NCBI GenBank assembly: GCA_050330635.1
Contig: JBHJNQ010000026.1
Span: 1-64,000 of the forward strand
DNA length: 64,000 bases
Source: CADEDH01 sp050330635
GTDB lineage: Bacteria; Actinomycetota; Acidimicrobiia; Acidimicrobiales; SZUA-35
Direction: 5' to 3'
In this document: in pieces, positions 44,070 through 53,942 of the stretch
Numbering within the stretch: position 1 is the stretch's first letter
Layout of the letters: each line of letters begins with the position of its first letter
Program-made: the position numbers and the translations under genes
The notes under the pieces: model-generated
Told to the model about the DNA's origin: nothing
Database searches by the model: none
What the model saw: the letters and a program-made list of their open reading frames with translations, nothing else

Positions 44070-45869
44070 TCAGCCGCCGTTCGACTGGCCGTCGGGGGGG
44101 CGCTGGAACGGGTCCGGGGCTCCGCCGCCGAGCACCATCCGGGGGTCGTCGGCGGACGGGGCGTAGGCCGGATGGTTTCCGGTAGGGGCCGCCATGCCGG
44201 GCGACGAGGTGGTGGCCATGGCGGTGGGCGGGGCCGACTCCGGCGATACCCCCCGCGGTGCGCCCGAGCCGAAACCGGGGACGGCGATGGCACCGTCGCT
44301 GCCGACCACGTCGCCCCGGGCGGTCCGCCGGGACGGGGCGGTGACGACGGGCAGCAGCTTGTCGCTGACCGATTCGAGCTGGCGGCCCATGTCGCTCAAC
44401 GCGTCGGCCTTCTGGCGAGACAGGGGGACGGCCAGCACGACGGCGTCGGCCAGCGCGGCGAACTGGATGGTCGAGGCCAGGTCGAGCACGGGACCGCCGT
44501 CGACCACCACGATCTCCGCCTTGCGGCGGGCGGCATCGAGCACGGCGGGAACGGTGTCGCGTCGCAGGGCGGCCGATCCCCGGTTGGGGCCGAGGCCGAG
44601 CACGCTGACCGCCGGGTCCATCGTCCGGGTGAAGGCCGACCGGCCCCGCTGATCGACGAGGGCACCGTCGTTCGTGATGACCGAGGGTACGCCACCGTCG
44701 GCGGTGGCGTTGAAAAGGGCGGTGACCCGGGGATCGCGCACGTCGGCGTCGACCAGCACGACCGACGCCCCCCCGGCGGCGAACCGCTCGGCCATGGCCA
44801 AGGCCAGGGTGGTGGACCCCGCCGTTCGCATGGTGCCGGTGACGAGGACGATCAGCGGCTCACCGATGCGGGCCATGGCCTCGGCCCGCACGCAGAGCTG
44901 ATCGACGCCGGGAACGGCGGAGCGGGGCAACGCCTGGAACGCCCCCAAGGGGTTGCGGGCCAGTGACCGGTAGTGCGGGAACTCGGACACGACGGGTGCG
45001 CCGAGCAGCTCGCCGGCCGAGATCTCGTCGAGCACCTTGGTGGAGAAGCGGGCCCACAGTAGGGCAACGACGACGCCGAGGATGGCACCGGCCAGGAGCC
45101 CGCCGGCGAGGAGGAAGTTGGCCCCCGGGGGCAACGGTTCGAGGGGCACCGGAGCGTTCGAGATGATCTGGGTGTTGACCCGCAGGCGGGACTGGAGCTC
45201 GAGCTCGTTCAGGGCGGCCTTGATCTGCTGGAGCTCGGCCACGGCCAGGGTCCGTTGCGACACCGCCGCGGGGTCGACGACCTCGGCCGGCGGGATCGGA
45301 CTGGGCCTTGGGTCGTTGCTTCGGGGCAGGTATTGCTCCATGCTCTCGGCCAGGCGGATGTCGAGCTCGTTGAGCTGGTTCTGGAGAGTCTCGATCTGGC
45401 GCTCGAGGCCGGCCCGCTGGTCGGCGTCGTCCTCGGTGGTGGCCAGACCCTCCACGTACTGCTCGACGTAGGCCTGGGAGATGGCGGCCGCCTTCTGGGG
45501 CGACTCGCCGATGGTGGTGGTGATCTCGACGATGTCGGTCTCGGGAAGGTGCTCGATCTCGACCAGCTCCCGCAGCGCCGGTACGGTCATCGGCTCACCG
45601 AACTGGGCGGTGATCCGCTCGGCCACGTCGGCCGCCAGGGAGTCGCTCTCGAGCACGCTCAACTGGCTGACCACGTAACGGTCGGGGTTGGACGAGAACA
45701 CGTTGACGGCGGCCCTGGTCGGGGGTTGGACCAGCAGCACCGCCGTCGACCGGTATTCGTTGCTCGCCACGGGGTCGGCCGTCAGGCCGGGGAGCGAACC
45801 CAGGAGAGCGAACAGGGTGACGACCCAGAACCGACGTCGCAGGGCTGAGATGACGAATGAGAGTTCCAT
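44070..45869 (-). CDS. Wzz-type protein with degenerate BY-kinase domain, copy 3
   Basis: The 599-residue protein has a Wzz N-terminus (FVISALRRRFWVVTLFALLG), a coiled-coil region, a proline-rich turn, a second helix (FLLAGGLLAGAILGVVVALLW) and an ATPase-like domain. The Walker A position reads VTGTMRTAGSTTLAL (~residues 338-352): the usual Gly-Lys-Ser/Thr is Gly-Ser-Thr, so the nucleotide-binding lysine is missing. Walker A' (VVLVDADVRDP) is kept, and Walker B is VVVDGGPV. The C-terminal ~100 residues are Gly/Pro/Ser-rich with one lone Tyr and no tyrosine cluster. It probably acts as a structural or regulatory copolymerase, not a kinase. Confidence 0.85.
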   Translation of the reverse strand: MELSFVISALRRRFWVVTLFALLGSLPGLTADPVASNEYRSTAVLLVQPPTRAAVNVFSSNPDRYVVSQLSVLESDSLAADVAERITAQFGEPMTVPALRELVEIEHLPETDIVEITTTIGESPQKAAAISQAYVEQYVEGLATTEDDADQRAGLERQIETLQNQLNELDIRLAESMEQYLPRSNDPRPSPIPPAEVVDPAAVSQRTLAVAELQQIKAALNELELQSRLRVNTQIISNAPVPLEPLPPGANFLLAGGLLAGAILGVVVALLWARFSTKVLDEISAGELLGAPVVSEFPHYRSLARNPLGAFQALPRSAVPGVDQLCVRAEAMARIGEPLIVLVTGTMRTAGSTTLALAMAERFAAGGASVVLVDADVRDPRVTALFNATADGGVPSVITNDGALVDQRGRSAFTRTMDPAVSVLGLGPNRGSAALRRDTVPAVLDAARRKAEIVVVDGGPVLDLASTIQFAALADAVVLAVPLSRQKADALSDMGRQLESVSDKLLPVVTAPSRRTARGDVVGSDGAIAVPGFGSGAPRGVSPESAPPTAMATTSSPGMAAPTGNHPAYAPSADDPRMVLGGGAPDPFQRPPDGQSNGG

Positions 45870-45973
45870 GCATGCTTCCTTGGGCCCGATTCATCGGGAA
45901 CGCCACCACCGGCTCGGGGCTGATCGGCCCGCGAGACGGCGGGAGGTGGTGGGGTGGGCCCGATCGAGGCAGT

Positions 45974-46840
45974 CTAGTCCGCGGGCCCCCGGCGCCGAGC
46001 GCGTTGCTCGACCAGGCCCGCCACCCGACCAGCGGCGATCGAGCCGCGGCGCAGCAGGTAGACCACCCCCTTGTGGTCGACGGGTTGACCGTTGGGGCGG
46101 AGCGCTCTCAGCCCTGACGCCGACGAGCCACCGCCGGGCATGCCTCGCCGGGCGAGGAGCTGGCTGAAGCCCCGGCCATAGAGGAAGTGCTGGCGCATCA
46201 TCGGCACCAGGCCCCGGCGGTGCCGGTAGTGCATCACGGCCTCGGCGGCGTACGTCAACTCGATGCCGGCGTCGAGGAGATCCCAGGAGAAGGCGACGTC
46301 CTCGCCCCTGATCAGGGTGGTGTCGAAGCCGCCGACCTGCTCGAAGACCTGACGGTGGACGCCCATGTTGGCCGACACCAGATACGGATGACCGAGGAAC
46401 GACGGTAGGGCGCCGGGGGTGGCGGGGGGGCGCCAATTCTCCTGGCCGGGGATGGCCAGCAGGCCCTCCTCGAGGTGCCCCCCGACGGCTCGCCCCGGCG
46501 CCACCGCCGCCACCAGGCCGGAGATCCAGCCCGGATCGGCCACGTCGTCGCCGTCGCAGAAACACAGGACCAGACCCGAGGCGGCGGCGGCACCCACGTT
46601 GCGGGCGTGGGCGGCGCTCCGATGGGCGGAGGAGTCGACGATCGTGGCATCGAGGAACGGCCGCGCCTCGAGCAGCACGTCCAGCGCCGATCGCTCGGCG
46701 GCATCGTCGGTGTTGAGCGACAGGACGAGCTCCCACGGCTCGGCGTAGTTCTGGGCGACCAGGGCGTCGAGCTGGTTCGCCAGCTCGACGTCGACCCGCC
46801 CAACGGGCATGACGACCGACAACGACGGGTGGCGGCTCAT
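45974..46840 (-). CDS. Glycosyltransferase family 2
   Basis: The 288-residue GT-A enzyme has SLSVVMPVGRVDVELA, a DxD-type site FCDGDDVADPGW, and the acceptor-region motif TLIRGEDVAFSWDLL. HYRHRRGLVPMMRQHFLYGRG near the C-terminus is common in polysaccharide GT2 enzymes. The ATG at 46840 overlaps the stop of the TagA-like gene (ATGA). No membrane anchor. It likely adds a sugar to the repeat started with the second TagA-like enzyme. Confidence 0.86.
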   Translation of the reverse strand: MSRHPSLSVVMPVGRVDVELANQLDALVAQNYAEPWELVLSLNTDDAAERSALDVLLEARPFLDATIVDSSAHRSAAHARNVGAAAASGLVLCFCDGDDVADPGWISGLVAAVAPGRAVGGHLEEGLLAIPGQENWRPPATPGALPSFLGHPYLVSANMGVHRQVFEQVGGFDTTLIRGEDVAFSWDLLDAGIELTYAAEAVMHYRHRRGLVPMMRQHFLYGRGFSQLLARRGMPGGGSSASGLRALRPNGQPVDHKGVVYLLRRGSIAAGRVAGLVEQRARRRGPAD

Positions 46841-47667
46841 GACCGGACCCCGACCCGACGATGTTCGCGTCGCACGATGCCGACGAAGGCCACGTCGCGA
46901 ATGAAGTAACGACGGAACAGGCGGCGAGGCTCTTGGACGAAGCGGTAGAACCACTCGAGGCCGGCCCGTTGCATCCACGCCGGTGCCCGCTTCTTGAGGC
47001 CGGCGAACATGGCGAACGAGCCACCGAGGCCGAGGCATAGTGGCATCGGCCGGCTCATCTCGGTCCACCGTTCGACCAGGCCCATGATGATCGTGGCGTC
47101 CTTGGGGTGTCCCAGACCGAGGAGCACATAGTGGGCGTCGCAGGCCACGACCTCGTCGTCGATCTGCGCCACCACCGCCTCCGTGGCCGCCCGATCGCCG
47201 ATGTCGAGCATGGGCGGGACGACGAAGCGGGCTTCCGGATGGAGCGCTTCGAGCTGGCGGACGATCTCGTGGCTGGCGCAAAGAACCACGGCCGGGCGCC
47301 CGTCGGACGCCAACCGGGGCCATAACTCCTCGAACAACCCCGAACCGGTGAGCCGGCCCGCCAGCGGCCGGCCGAGGAGGCGGGACGAGAACACGAGCGG
47401 CATCCCGTCCGGCAGCACCAGGCGGGCCCGCCGGAACAGCGCAGCGGCCACGGTGTCCGGTCGCCTGTCGAGATCGACGAGGATGTCGACGTTGGGAGTC
47501 ACCACCACCGGAAGGCGATCGCATTCGGTCGTCGCCGGTTCGTGGGCCAGGATGACGTCGACCACCGGGGCCAGGTTCTCGCAGTCGATCAGTTCGAGGC
47601 CGAACAGGTGGACTCGGCGAAGGCTGTCGTCGGCCTCGGTTGTCGATACCGGCTTGTATCCAGCCAC
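46837..47667 (-). CDS. WecG/TagA/CpsF-family glycosyltransferase, copy 2
   Basis: The 276-residue GT26 protein has VVTPNVDILVDLDRR, LVLPDGMPLVFSSRLLG, GSGLFEELWPRLA, YVLLGLGHPKDATI and LGLGGSFAMFAGLKKRAP. The C-terminal WMQRAGLEWFYRFVQEPRRL matches copy 1 at 33606 and the family's membrane-binding end. Overall identity to copy 1 looks low, so they are probably not recent duplicates and may use different sugars. GTG start at 47667, divergent from the GT4 gene. Confidence 0.89.
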   Translation of the reverse strand: MAGYKPVSTTEADDSLRRVHLFGLELIDCENLAPVVDVILAHEPATTECDRLPVVVTPNVDILVDLDRRPDTVAAALFRRARLVLPDGMPLVFSSRLLGRPLAGRLTGSGLFEELWPRLASDGRPAVVLCASHEIVRQLEALHPEARFVVPPMLDIGDRAATEAVVAQIDDEVVACDAHYVLLGLGHPKDATIIMGLVERWTEMSRPMPLCLGLGGSFAMFAGLKKRAPAWMQRAGLEWFYRFVQEPRRLFRRYFIRDVAFVGIVRREHRRVGVRS

Positions 47668-47848
47668 GCTCGCTCCATCGGCAGTGGGGGCGATTCATCA
47701 AGGCCACCTGACGAATCGGGGCCGGCGAGGATCGCACCGCTCGGCGGTGCCAGTCGACCTCGGAAACCCAAACGTGAAGCCTAGGGGACGGAGTCTGGAA
47801 GTACTGCTCACGACGCCGGGCCATGGAACCGATAGCTTGTGCAGTCGA

Positions 47849-49090
47849 ATGCGTGTCGCCTACCTCGTGAATCAGTACCCGAAGACCAGCCACAGCTTCA
47901 TTCGACGCGAGATCGCAGCGCTCGAGGCCCAGGGCGTCCGGGTCGACCGCTACACCGTTCGTCAGGTCGACGAGCCGCTGGTCGACGAGGACGACGTGCG
48001 GGAACGGGACCGAACGCTCGCCCTCCTCGACGACCGCCGCCGCCTCGCCACCGCCATCGTCAGCGCTGCCGTTCGGTCACCACGGTCGCTGGTCCGGGCC
48101 CTCCGCCTCGCCGTGCGCCTCGGGCGGCGCTCCGACCGGGGGGTGCTCCGCGGACTGGTCTACCTGGCCGAGGCGGCCCGGCTGGGCGACGAGTTGCGCC
48201 GCGCTGCCGTCGGCCATGTCCATGCCCACTTCGGCACCAACTCGACGGCCGTGGCCCTCCTCTGGGCCACCCTGACAGGTGGGACGTACAGCTTCACGGT
48301 TCACGGCCCCGAGGAGTTCGACCATCCCGGCGAGCTGAGCCTCGGCCCCAAGATCGAGCACGCGTCGTTCGTGGTGGCCGTCAGCGACTATGGCCGCAGT
48401 CAGCTCTACCGTTGGTGTAGCCACGAGCACTGGTCGAAGATCCACGTCGTGCGGTGCACGGTCGACCGCTCCTTCCTCGCCACCGAGCCGTCCCCCGTAC
48501 CCGACGTGCCCACCTTCGTCTGCGTCGGACGTCTGAGCGAGCAGAAGGGCCAGCTACTGCTGGTCGAGGCGGCGATCGAACTGGCCGAGGAGCACCGCTT
48601 CGAGCTGCTGTTCGTGGGAGACGGTGAGTTCCGCCGCCCCTTGGAGGAGCTGATCGAGCGCCACGATCTCGGCGCCAGCGTACGCATCCTCGGCTGGTGT
48701 TCGGGGGCCGAGGTCCGCACCGCCCTGCTGGGAGCACGGGCCATGATCCTGCCCAGCTTCGCCGAGGGCCTGCCGGTGGGGATCATGGAGGCCCTGGCCC
48801 TGGGCCGCCCCGTCGTGAGCACCTATGTGGCCGGCATCCCCGAGCTCGTGATCCCCGGCACGAACGGTTGGCTGGTGCCCGCCGGGAGCGTGAGCGAACT
48901 CGTCGCCGCCATGGACGACGCCCTCCGTCGATCGCCGGGGGAGCTGACGGCCATGGGAGCCGCCGGTCACCGCGCCGTCGCCGAGCGCCACCGCGACGAC
49001 GTCGAGGCCGCCAAGCTGGCCGCCCTCCTGTGTCACGTGCCCGGCCTGGTGCCGGGGAACGTCGGCCCTGTCGCGACGGAGGAGCAGTGA
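47849..49090 (+). CDS. Glycosyltransferase family 4
   Basis: The 413-residue GT-B enzyme starts MRVAYLVNQYPKTSHSFIRR, a common opening for exopolysaccharide GT4 enzymes. The acceptor domain includes HVHAHFGTNSTAVA and SFTVHGPEEFDHP. The donor domain has VCVGRLSEQKGQLLLVEA, FVGDGEFR, and SFAEGLPVGIMEALALGRPVV with the EX7E motif. The ATG at 47849 lies ten bases after a TAGCTT (47833-47838) that may be its -10. Its stop overlaps the acyltransferase start (GTGA), forming a three-gene operon. Confidence 0.92.
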   Translation: MRVAYLVNQYPKTSHSFIRREIAALEAQGVRVDRYTVRQVDEPLVDEDDVRERDRTLALLDDRRRLATAIVSAAVRSPRSLVRALRLAVRLGRRSDRGVLRGLVYLAEAARLGDELRRAAVGHVHAHFGTNSTAVALLWATLTGGTYSFTVHGPEEFDHPGELSLGPKIEHASFVVAVSDYGRSQLYRWCSHEHWSKIHVVRCTVDRSFLATEPSPVPDVPTFVCVGRLSEQKGQLLLVEAAIELAEEHRFELLFVGDGEFRRPLEELIERHDLGASVRILGWCSGAEVRTALLGARAMILPSFAEGLPVGIMEALALGRPVVSTYVAGIPELVIPGTNGWLVPAGSVSELVAAMDDALRRSPGELTAMGAAGHRAVAERHRDDVEAAKLAALLCHVPGLVPGNVGPVATEEQ

Positions 49091-50250
49091 CCACCGACGC
49101 CAACCCCGTCACCGGCTCCAGCATCGACGCCGGCCCCCTCACCGACAGCGACCTGTTCCGGGCCCGCTCCCACTTCGGCTCGCTCGACGCGCTCCGGGCC
49201 TTCGCCGTGATCGCCGTCGTCTGGCACCACACGGTCGAACCGGCGGCCTGGCTGCCGCTCTCCGGTCGGGGCTTCCTCGGCGTCGATCTGTTCTTCGTGC
49301 TGAGCGGCTTCCTGATCGTGACGCTACTGCTGCGGGAGCGCGACCGGACCGGCACCATCTCACTGAAGAACTTCTATGCCCGCCGGTCCCTCCGCATCTT
49401 CCCGTTGTACTACGGGATCCTGGCCGTCATGGCCCTGCTGGTCTACGGGACCAGTTCCCACACCCCCACCGCCCAGGCGTTCCGGGACACGGTCCCCTAC
49501 TACCTCACCTACACCTCGAACTGGTTCGGCACGGGGGCCCTACTCGCCGTCAGCTGGAGCCTGGCCGCCGAGGAGCAGTTCTACCTGGTGTGGCCCCCGA
49601 TCCAACGCTTCGCCGGCCGGGCCATCCTGCCGATCCTCGCCGTGCTGGTGGTGCTCAACCAGCTCGTCAACTTCGGCGTATTGTTCGCCGACGGGCAACA
49701 GGAGCGGGAGATGATCCAGGTCACGTTCACCCCCATCCTTCTCGGTGTGGCCCTGGCTCACGTGCTCCATCACCACCACGACCGGGTGACGGGGGTGCTC
49801 GGTGGTCGACTCGCCGCCCCCGTGGCCGGGGTCGCGGTCCTGCTCGTCGCCAACCTCCCCAACGACACCACGTCGCTCGTCGGGGTCCACCGCCTCACGA
49901 TCCACGTCCTCATGGTCATCCTGGTGGCCTCGGTCGTGGTCCATGAGCAGCACGGGCTGGCACCGCTCCTGATGGTGCGGCCCCTGGCCCGGGTGGGGGC
50001 GATCAGCTACGGCATCTACCTGCTCCACATGTTCGTCCGTCACGTGGCCGACCAGTCGATCGGACGGGTCGGGTTGGGCGAGCAGCCCCTCGTTCTCTTC
50101 GTCGCCACGCTGGCCGGCGTCCTGGTGGCGGCCGAGCTCAGCTTCCGGTTCTTCGAGAGCCCGATCCTGCGGCTCAAGCGCCGCTTCGCCTCGGGGTCCG
50201 ACGGGCCGACGACACCGGGTGGGACCGAGCCGGTACTCTTCTCCCGGTGA
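49087..50250 (+). CDS. OafA-type acyltransferase (acyltransferase 3 family)
   Basis: The 387-residue membrane protein has about ten helices and transfers acetyl or other acyl groups to sugars. The family signature is complete: SLDALRAFAVIAVVWHH with the catalytic His, FLGVDLFFVLSGFLIV, NFYARRSLRIFPLYY and SWSLAAEEQFYLVWP. A short polar segment precedes the first helix. GTG start overlaps the GT4 stop; its stop overlaps the SGNH lipoprotein gene. The pairing implies O-acylation of the exported glycan. Confidence 0.93.
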   Translation: MTTDANPVTGSSIDAGPLTDSDLFRARSHFGSLDALRAFAVIAVVWHHTVEPAAWLPLSGRGFLGVDLFFVLSGFLIVTLLLRERDRTGTISLKNFYARRSLRIFPLYYGILAVMALLVYGTSSHTPTAQAFRDTVPYYLTYTSNWFGTGALLAVSWSLAAEEQFYLVWPPIQRFAGRAILPILAVLVVLNQLVNFGVLFADGQQEREMIQVTFTPILLGVALAHVLHHHHDRVTGVLGGRLAAPVAGVAVLLVANLPNDTTSLVGVHRLTIHVLMVILVASVVVHEQHGLAPLLMVRPLARVGAISYGIYLLHMFVRHVADQSIGRVGLGEQPLVLFVATLAGVLVAAELSFRFFESPILRLKRRFASGSDGPTTPGGTEPVLFSR

Positions 50251-51134
50251 TGTTCCGGCGGTCCCTCTTCGTAGCGGTGCTGACAGTCACCCTGGTGCTC
50301 CTCTCCGGGTGTGGCGGCGGCGCCGACCCGACGCTCGAAGCCACCGCCGACACCGGATCCACCGTGGCCTCGACCGCCCTCGATCCCGGGACGTCGGCCG
50401 CCACCGACACCGGCGGCCTTTCTCTGCCGACGGCCGGTACGGCCACCACCGGCCCGGACGTGAGCGCCACCGACAACGCCGACCCCTCCCCGACGGCCCC
50501 CGATGCTCCTGCCACGTCGCCGTCGATGTCGACGCCGGCCACCGCCGCCGGGCCTCGCCCCGACTGCCGCTCGGCCTGCACCATCGTGATGGAGGGTGAC
50601 TCCCTGGCGATGGGCCTCGGCGACTGGTTGTGCCGGGAGCTGGGCACCACCGGCGGCTGCATCAACTCGGGCACCGGTGGCAACCGGGTCGACCAGATGA
50701 TCGAGACCGCCCGGGGCGACGTCGATCTCCACGCCGGTGCCGGCGGTAACGACGTCCTGATCCTCTGGGGCGGGACCAACGACCTGTGGCAGCAGCACCA
50801 CTCCCCCGACCCCACCGCCAACGCCGAGGCCACCTACGGCTTCATCGCCGACTACATCGCCGAGCGCCGGACCAAGGGCTGGGACTACATCTTCGTGATG
50901 ACCAATCCGCCCGCCAACCCCGACCTGGTCAAGGGCTCCGATCACCTCAACGAGCTGATCCGGGCCAACTCCGCAGGGGCCGACGCCGTCATCGACACCG
51001 CGGCCGAACCGAAGCTGGCCGACCCCTTCGACTCCTACCTCCGGGCCTCCGACGGTGTGCACTACACCGACCCCGGCCGTCAGATCGTGGTCGACGGCTA
51101 CCTGGTGCCAGCCATCCGCTCCCTCACCGGCTGA
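50247..51134 (+). CDS. SGNH/GDSL hydrolase lipoprotein
   Basis: The 295-residue lipoprotein has signal helix SLFVAVLTVTLVLLSGC with lipobox Cys22, then ~80 residues rich in Thr/Ala/Pro/Asp. The catalytic domain has MEGDSLAMGLGDW (Ser119), the Gly block INSGTGGNRVDQM, LWGGTNDLW (Asn) and RASDGVHYTDPG (Asp/His). The start is GTG at 50247 or ATG at 50250; both overlap the acyltransferase stop. Extracellular de-acetylation or acyl transfer to the polysaccharide made by the adjacent genes is the likely role. Confidence 0.87.
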   Translation: MMFRRSLFVAVLTVTLVLLSGCGGGADPTLEATADTGSTVASTALDPGTSAATDTGGLSLPTAGTATTGPDVSATDNADPSPTAPDAPATSPSMSTPATAAGPRPDCRSACTIVMEGDSLAMGLGDWLCRELGTTGGCINSGTGGNRVDQMIETARGDVDLHAGAGGNDVLILWGGTNDLWQQHHSPDPTANAEATYGFIADYIAERRTKGWDYIFVMTNPPANPDLVKGSDHLNELIRANSAGADAVIDTAAEPKLADPFDSYLRASDGVHYTDPGRQIVVDGYLVPAIRSLTG

Positions 51135-51249
51135 CCTCACCCCGAGATCGTGGTCGACGCCTCCCACACAGCCGTGGCGCACACCGTCAAACCTGCCGCC
51201 CACCGCAACCAGAGCGGCTCCGGAGGGGGTCAGGTCCGAGCGGCCGGGG

Positions 51250-52578
51250 TCAGACCCGGGCGGCCAAGGCCGGGTCGGTGGTGGCGGCGTCGAGGGCCCG
51301 GTCGGCCTCCCGCTGGTAGTACCACAGGGCCGTCCAGCCGGCCGCCGACAGGTAGACCTCGCTGATCAGGGTGGCGGCCACCGCACCCTGCCAGCTGAAC
51401 GGAGGGATGAGCACGAAGTACGAGATCATGCTGACGGCGGCCGAGCTCAGGTAGACGTACATCCGCTTGTCGGCCTGGCCGAGGCCGAGCAACCCGTTCA
51501 TCGGTGTGTTGCTGGTGGCGAGCAGGGGGATGACCAACAACAGCCAGGGGGCGATCTCGTCCTTGGCCGACAGGTACTCGGCCTGGAACAGGAAGTCGAG
51601 ATGGGGCAGGATCACGTACAGCGCAGCCGCCACGACGAGGCTCGCCCCGAACATGAGGAGGGCCAGGCGGGTACCGCGCCGCCAATGGAGGCCCCGCTCC
51701 CCTTCCCCCTTGGGCAGGAAGCGCTGGAAGGCGGCGGTGTCGAGGGCCTGGAGGGGAAGGACACCGAGAGCGAGGATCCGATAGGCGGCGCCATAGAGGC
51801 CGGCGTCGTTGCCTCGGGGGAAGACGTTGAGGAGGAACTTGTCGGCATCGGTCTGGAGGCGGGCCGCCCCCATGGGCACGGCGAACAGTGCGCTCGACCG
51901 CACGGCGACGGCCGACGGGCGTCCGATGCGCACCCGGTAGCCGTGGCGGGGCAGATGCCACCGGAGGAGGTAGGCGTCGTAGACGAGGAACGAGACGAGG
52001 AAGCCGATGCCGAGGTTGCGGATCGTGAGGTACCCGGTGGCATGGAGCCCGGTGACGATGGCGAACCGGAGGACGATGACGACGATCTTGACCCTGACGG
52101 CGGCTTGGAACCCGGACGCGGCCTGTACCAGCATGGCCGACATCCACACCGTGGCCACCCCGATCAGCTCGGCCACCACGACCACGGCGATCTCGGTGAC
52201 GGTGAGCTGGAGATAGCTGGCGGCCAGGGCGATGGTCACCGCCGACGCCCCGCCCCCGATGAGCAACGCCAGCGGGAGGAAGGAGCGGAGGGCGCCGTTC
52301 CGCTCGTCGCCCTCGCCCAACAGCCGTTGGAGGAGAGACAACCCGATGCCGGAGTAGGACAGAGCACCGAAGATGGCGAGGAGACCGTAGAGGCCGGCGT
52401 AGGCGCCGTAGGTCTTGACCCCGGCGGCGTCGGGATAGGCGCGCTGGAGCAGTACGAACGACGTCAGGGCCGTCACCAGTTGGGCGAGGTCGTGAACCCC
52501 GCTCCACAGGGTGTCGGCGGCGAGACCGTCGAAGGCGTGCCACGCCTTGCGCCACAGGACGCCGGCGCGAGCGATCAC
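51250..52578 (-). CDS. Wzx-type oligosaccharide flippase, copy 2
   Basis: The 442-residue MOP-superfamily protein has about 12-14 helices. Landmarks are LWSGVHDLAQLVTALTSFV, AVPMGAARLQTDADKFLLN, AGLYGAAYRILALGVLPLQ and SNTPMNGLLGLGQADKRMY. This order (a charged DADKFLL in helix 7, then AYRI) is typical of Wzx. The GTG at 52578 overlaps the polymerase stop (GTGA). It should export the second repeat unit. Convergent with the SGNH gene across a 116-base gap. Confidence 0.88.
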   Translation of the reverse strand: MIARAGVLWRKAWHAFDGLAADTLWSGVHDLAQLVTALTSFVLLQRAYPDAAGVKTYGAYAGLYGLLAIFGALSYSGIGLSLLQRLLGEGDERNGALRSFLPLALLIGGGASAVTIALAASYLQLTVTEIAVVVVAELIGVATVWMSAMLVQAASGFQAAVRVKIVVIVLRFAIVTGLHATGYLTIRNLGIGFLVSFLVYDAYLLRWHLPRHGYRVRIGRPSAVAVRSSALFAVPMGAARLQTDADKFLLNVFPRGNDAGLYGAAYRILALGVLPLQALDTAAFQRFLPKGEGERGLHWRRGTRLALLMFGASLVVAAALYVILPHLDFLFQAEYLSAKDEIAPWLLLVIPLLATSNTPMNGLLGLGQADKRMYVYLSSAAVSMISYFVLIPPFSWQGAVAATLISEVYLSAAGWTALWYYQREADRALDAATTDPALAARV

Positions 52579-53942
52579 CGGGCTCCGCCCCGTGAGGCCA
52601 GGCCCCGCCCGGTCACACCACCCCGGCTCGAGCCCTGCCGGGCCAGCCCCCGCCTGGCCAGGGGACGGCCCAGCCGCTCGGCCAGGTCCCGCCCGGTCGC
52701 CAGCTCCATGCCGTGCTTCCGCAGTGCCAGTAGGTGGAACATGATGAGGACGGCCAGCCAGCCGTTCCCGATGAACACGTTCTCCGACAGCGCCATGTAC
52801 ACCTGGACGACCATCGTGGACACGACCCAGGCCCCCACCTTGGGCCGGTCGCGCAGCATGGTCACCCCCTCCCACGCCGTGACGACGAACAACCCGGCGA
52901 AGATGGCGACGCCGACGAAACCGAGCTGGATGGCCAGATCGAGGAAACCGTTGTGGGCATGGGGAACCTCGAACCCGATGGCCCGCCACGCCTCCGCCGT
53001 CTTGGGGGTGATCGGATCCTCGACGAAGATCCCGCCGAGGCCGTAGCCCAGCAGCGGCCGCTCCATCAGGGCGTCCCACGTGGCCGCCCAGATGAACGTG
53101 CGGCCGGTGAAAGTCAGGTCGCGGCCCGAGGCGCTGGTGATGGTCGACAGCGAGGCGATGAGTCCCAGCACGGCGAAGGCGCCGACCGAGAGCGAGGAGA
53201 TCAGGAACACGCTGCTGTTGCGGACGTCGAGGTTGCGGAACAACTGCACCCACACCCAGATACCGACGGCCAGCAGGGCGCTCGACAGGCCCGTGACCGA
53301 GTCCGAACCGATGAGCAGGGCGCCGATCACGGCCAGGGTGACCCAGCGGATGACCCTCGTCCGGTCGAACGTGAGGATGGTCAGGACCCCGAACACGAGG
53401 AACAGCGTCATGATGTTCTTGTGGGGGAAGAGGCCGTGCCACCCGGCGAGGTCGGGCTCCACGCCATCCGCATCGATGTGGCTGCGGGCCTCGGGGAGGG
53501 CCGCCACCGCCCCCAGGGTGAACACGGCGGTGAAGCGGACGGTCCACAACAGGGCCGCCACCAGGCACCGCAGCGAGATGAGGGCGGTGACCACGACGAA
53601 ACCGACGAGGATGGGGATCACCTGCTGCACGGTCAGGGCGGTGCCCTCGGGGCTGTCGGTCCACGTGACCGATAGGAGCATCCACCCGATCATGAGGAGC
53701 ACCAGCAACGAGACCGGCGCCCGTTGGAGCACCGCGCGGGGGGCCAGGAGCGCCACCCCGAACGTGCCGACCATGAGGGCGACGGGTGTCAACCCGGGAA
53801 GGATTGTGAACCCGGTGACCCGGAAGATGTAGATCAGTGCGAAGAAGACGAAGAACTGGGCACCGAACGCGGCGATCGGGCCGAGCTCATCGCCCTGACC
53901 GTCGAGAGCGTGGTGACGTTCCGGCCGGGTCGCCGTGGTCAC
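52575..53942 (-). CDS. O-antigen ligase/Wzy-type polymerase, copy 2
   Basis: The 455-residue membrane protein has about 10-12 helices. The Wzy_C region has LTFTGRTFIWAATWDA, ERPLLGYGLGGIF and PHAHNGFLDLAIQLGFVG; GLFPHKNIMTLF precedes it, as in copy 1. Starting with GTG at 53942, it overlaps the upstream glycosyltransferase stop (GTGA) and its own stop overlaps the flippase start, so GT, polymerase and flippase are co-translated. The tail is Arg/Gly-rich and polar. Confidence 0.88.
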   Translation of the reverse strand: MTTATRPERHHALDGQGDELGPIAAFGAQFFVFFALIYIFRVTGFTILPGLTPVALMVGTFGVALLAPRAVLQRAPVSLLVLLMIGWMLLSVTWTDSPEGTALTVQQVIPILVGFVVVTALISLRCLVAALLWTVRFTAVFTLGAVAALPEARSHIDADGVEPDLAGWHGLFPHKNIMTLFLVFGVLTILTFDRTRVIRWVTLAVIGALLIGSDSVTGLSSALLAVGIWVWVQLFRNLDVRNSSVFLISSLSVGAFAVLGLIASLSTITSASGRDLTFTGRTFIWAATWDALMERPLLGYGLGGIFVEDPITPKTAEAWRAIGFEVPHAHNGFLDLAIQLGFVGVAIFAGLFVVTAWEGVTMLRDRPKVGAWVVSTMVVQVYMALSENVFIGNGWLAVLIMFHLLALRKHGMELATGRDLAERLGRPLARRGLARQGSSRGGVTGRGLASRGGAR

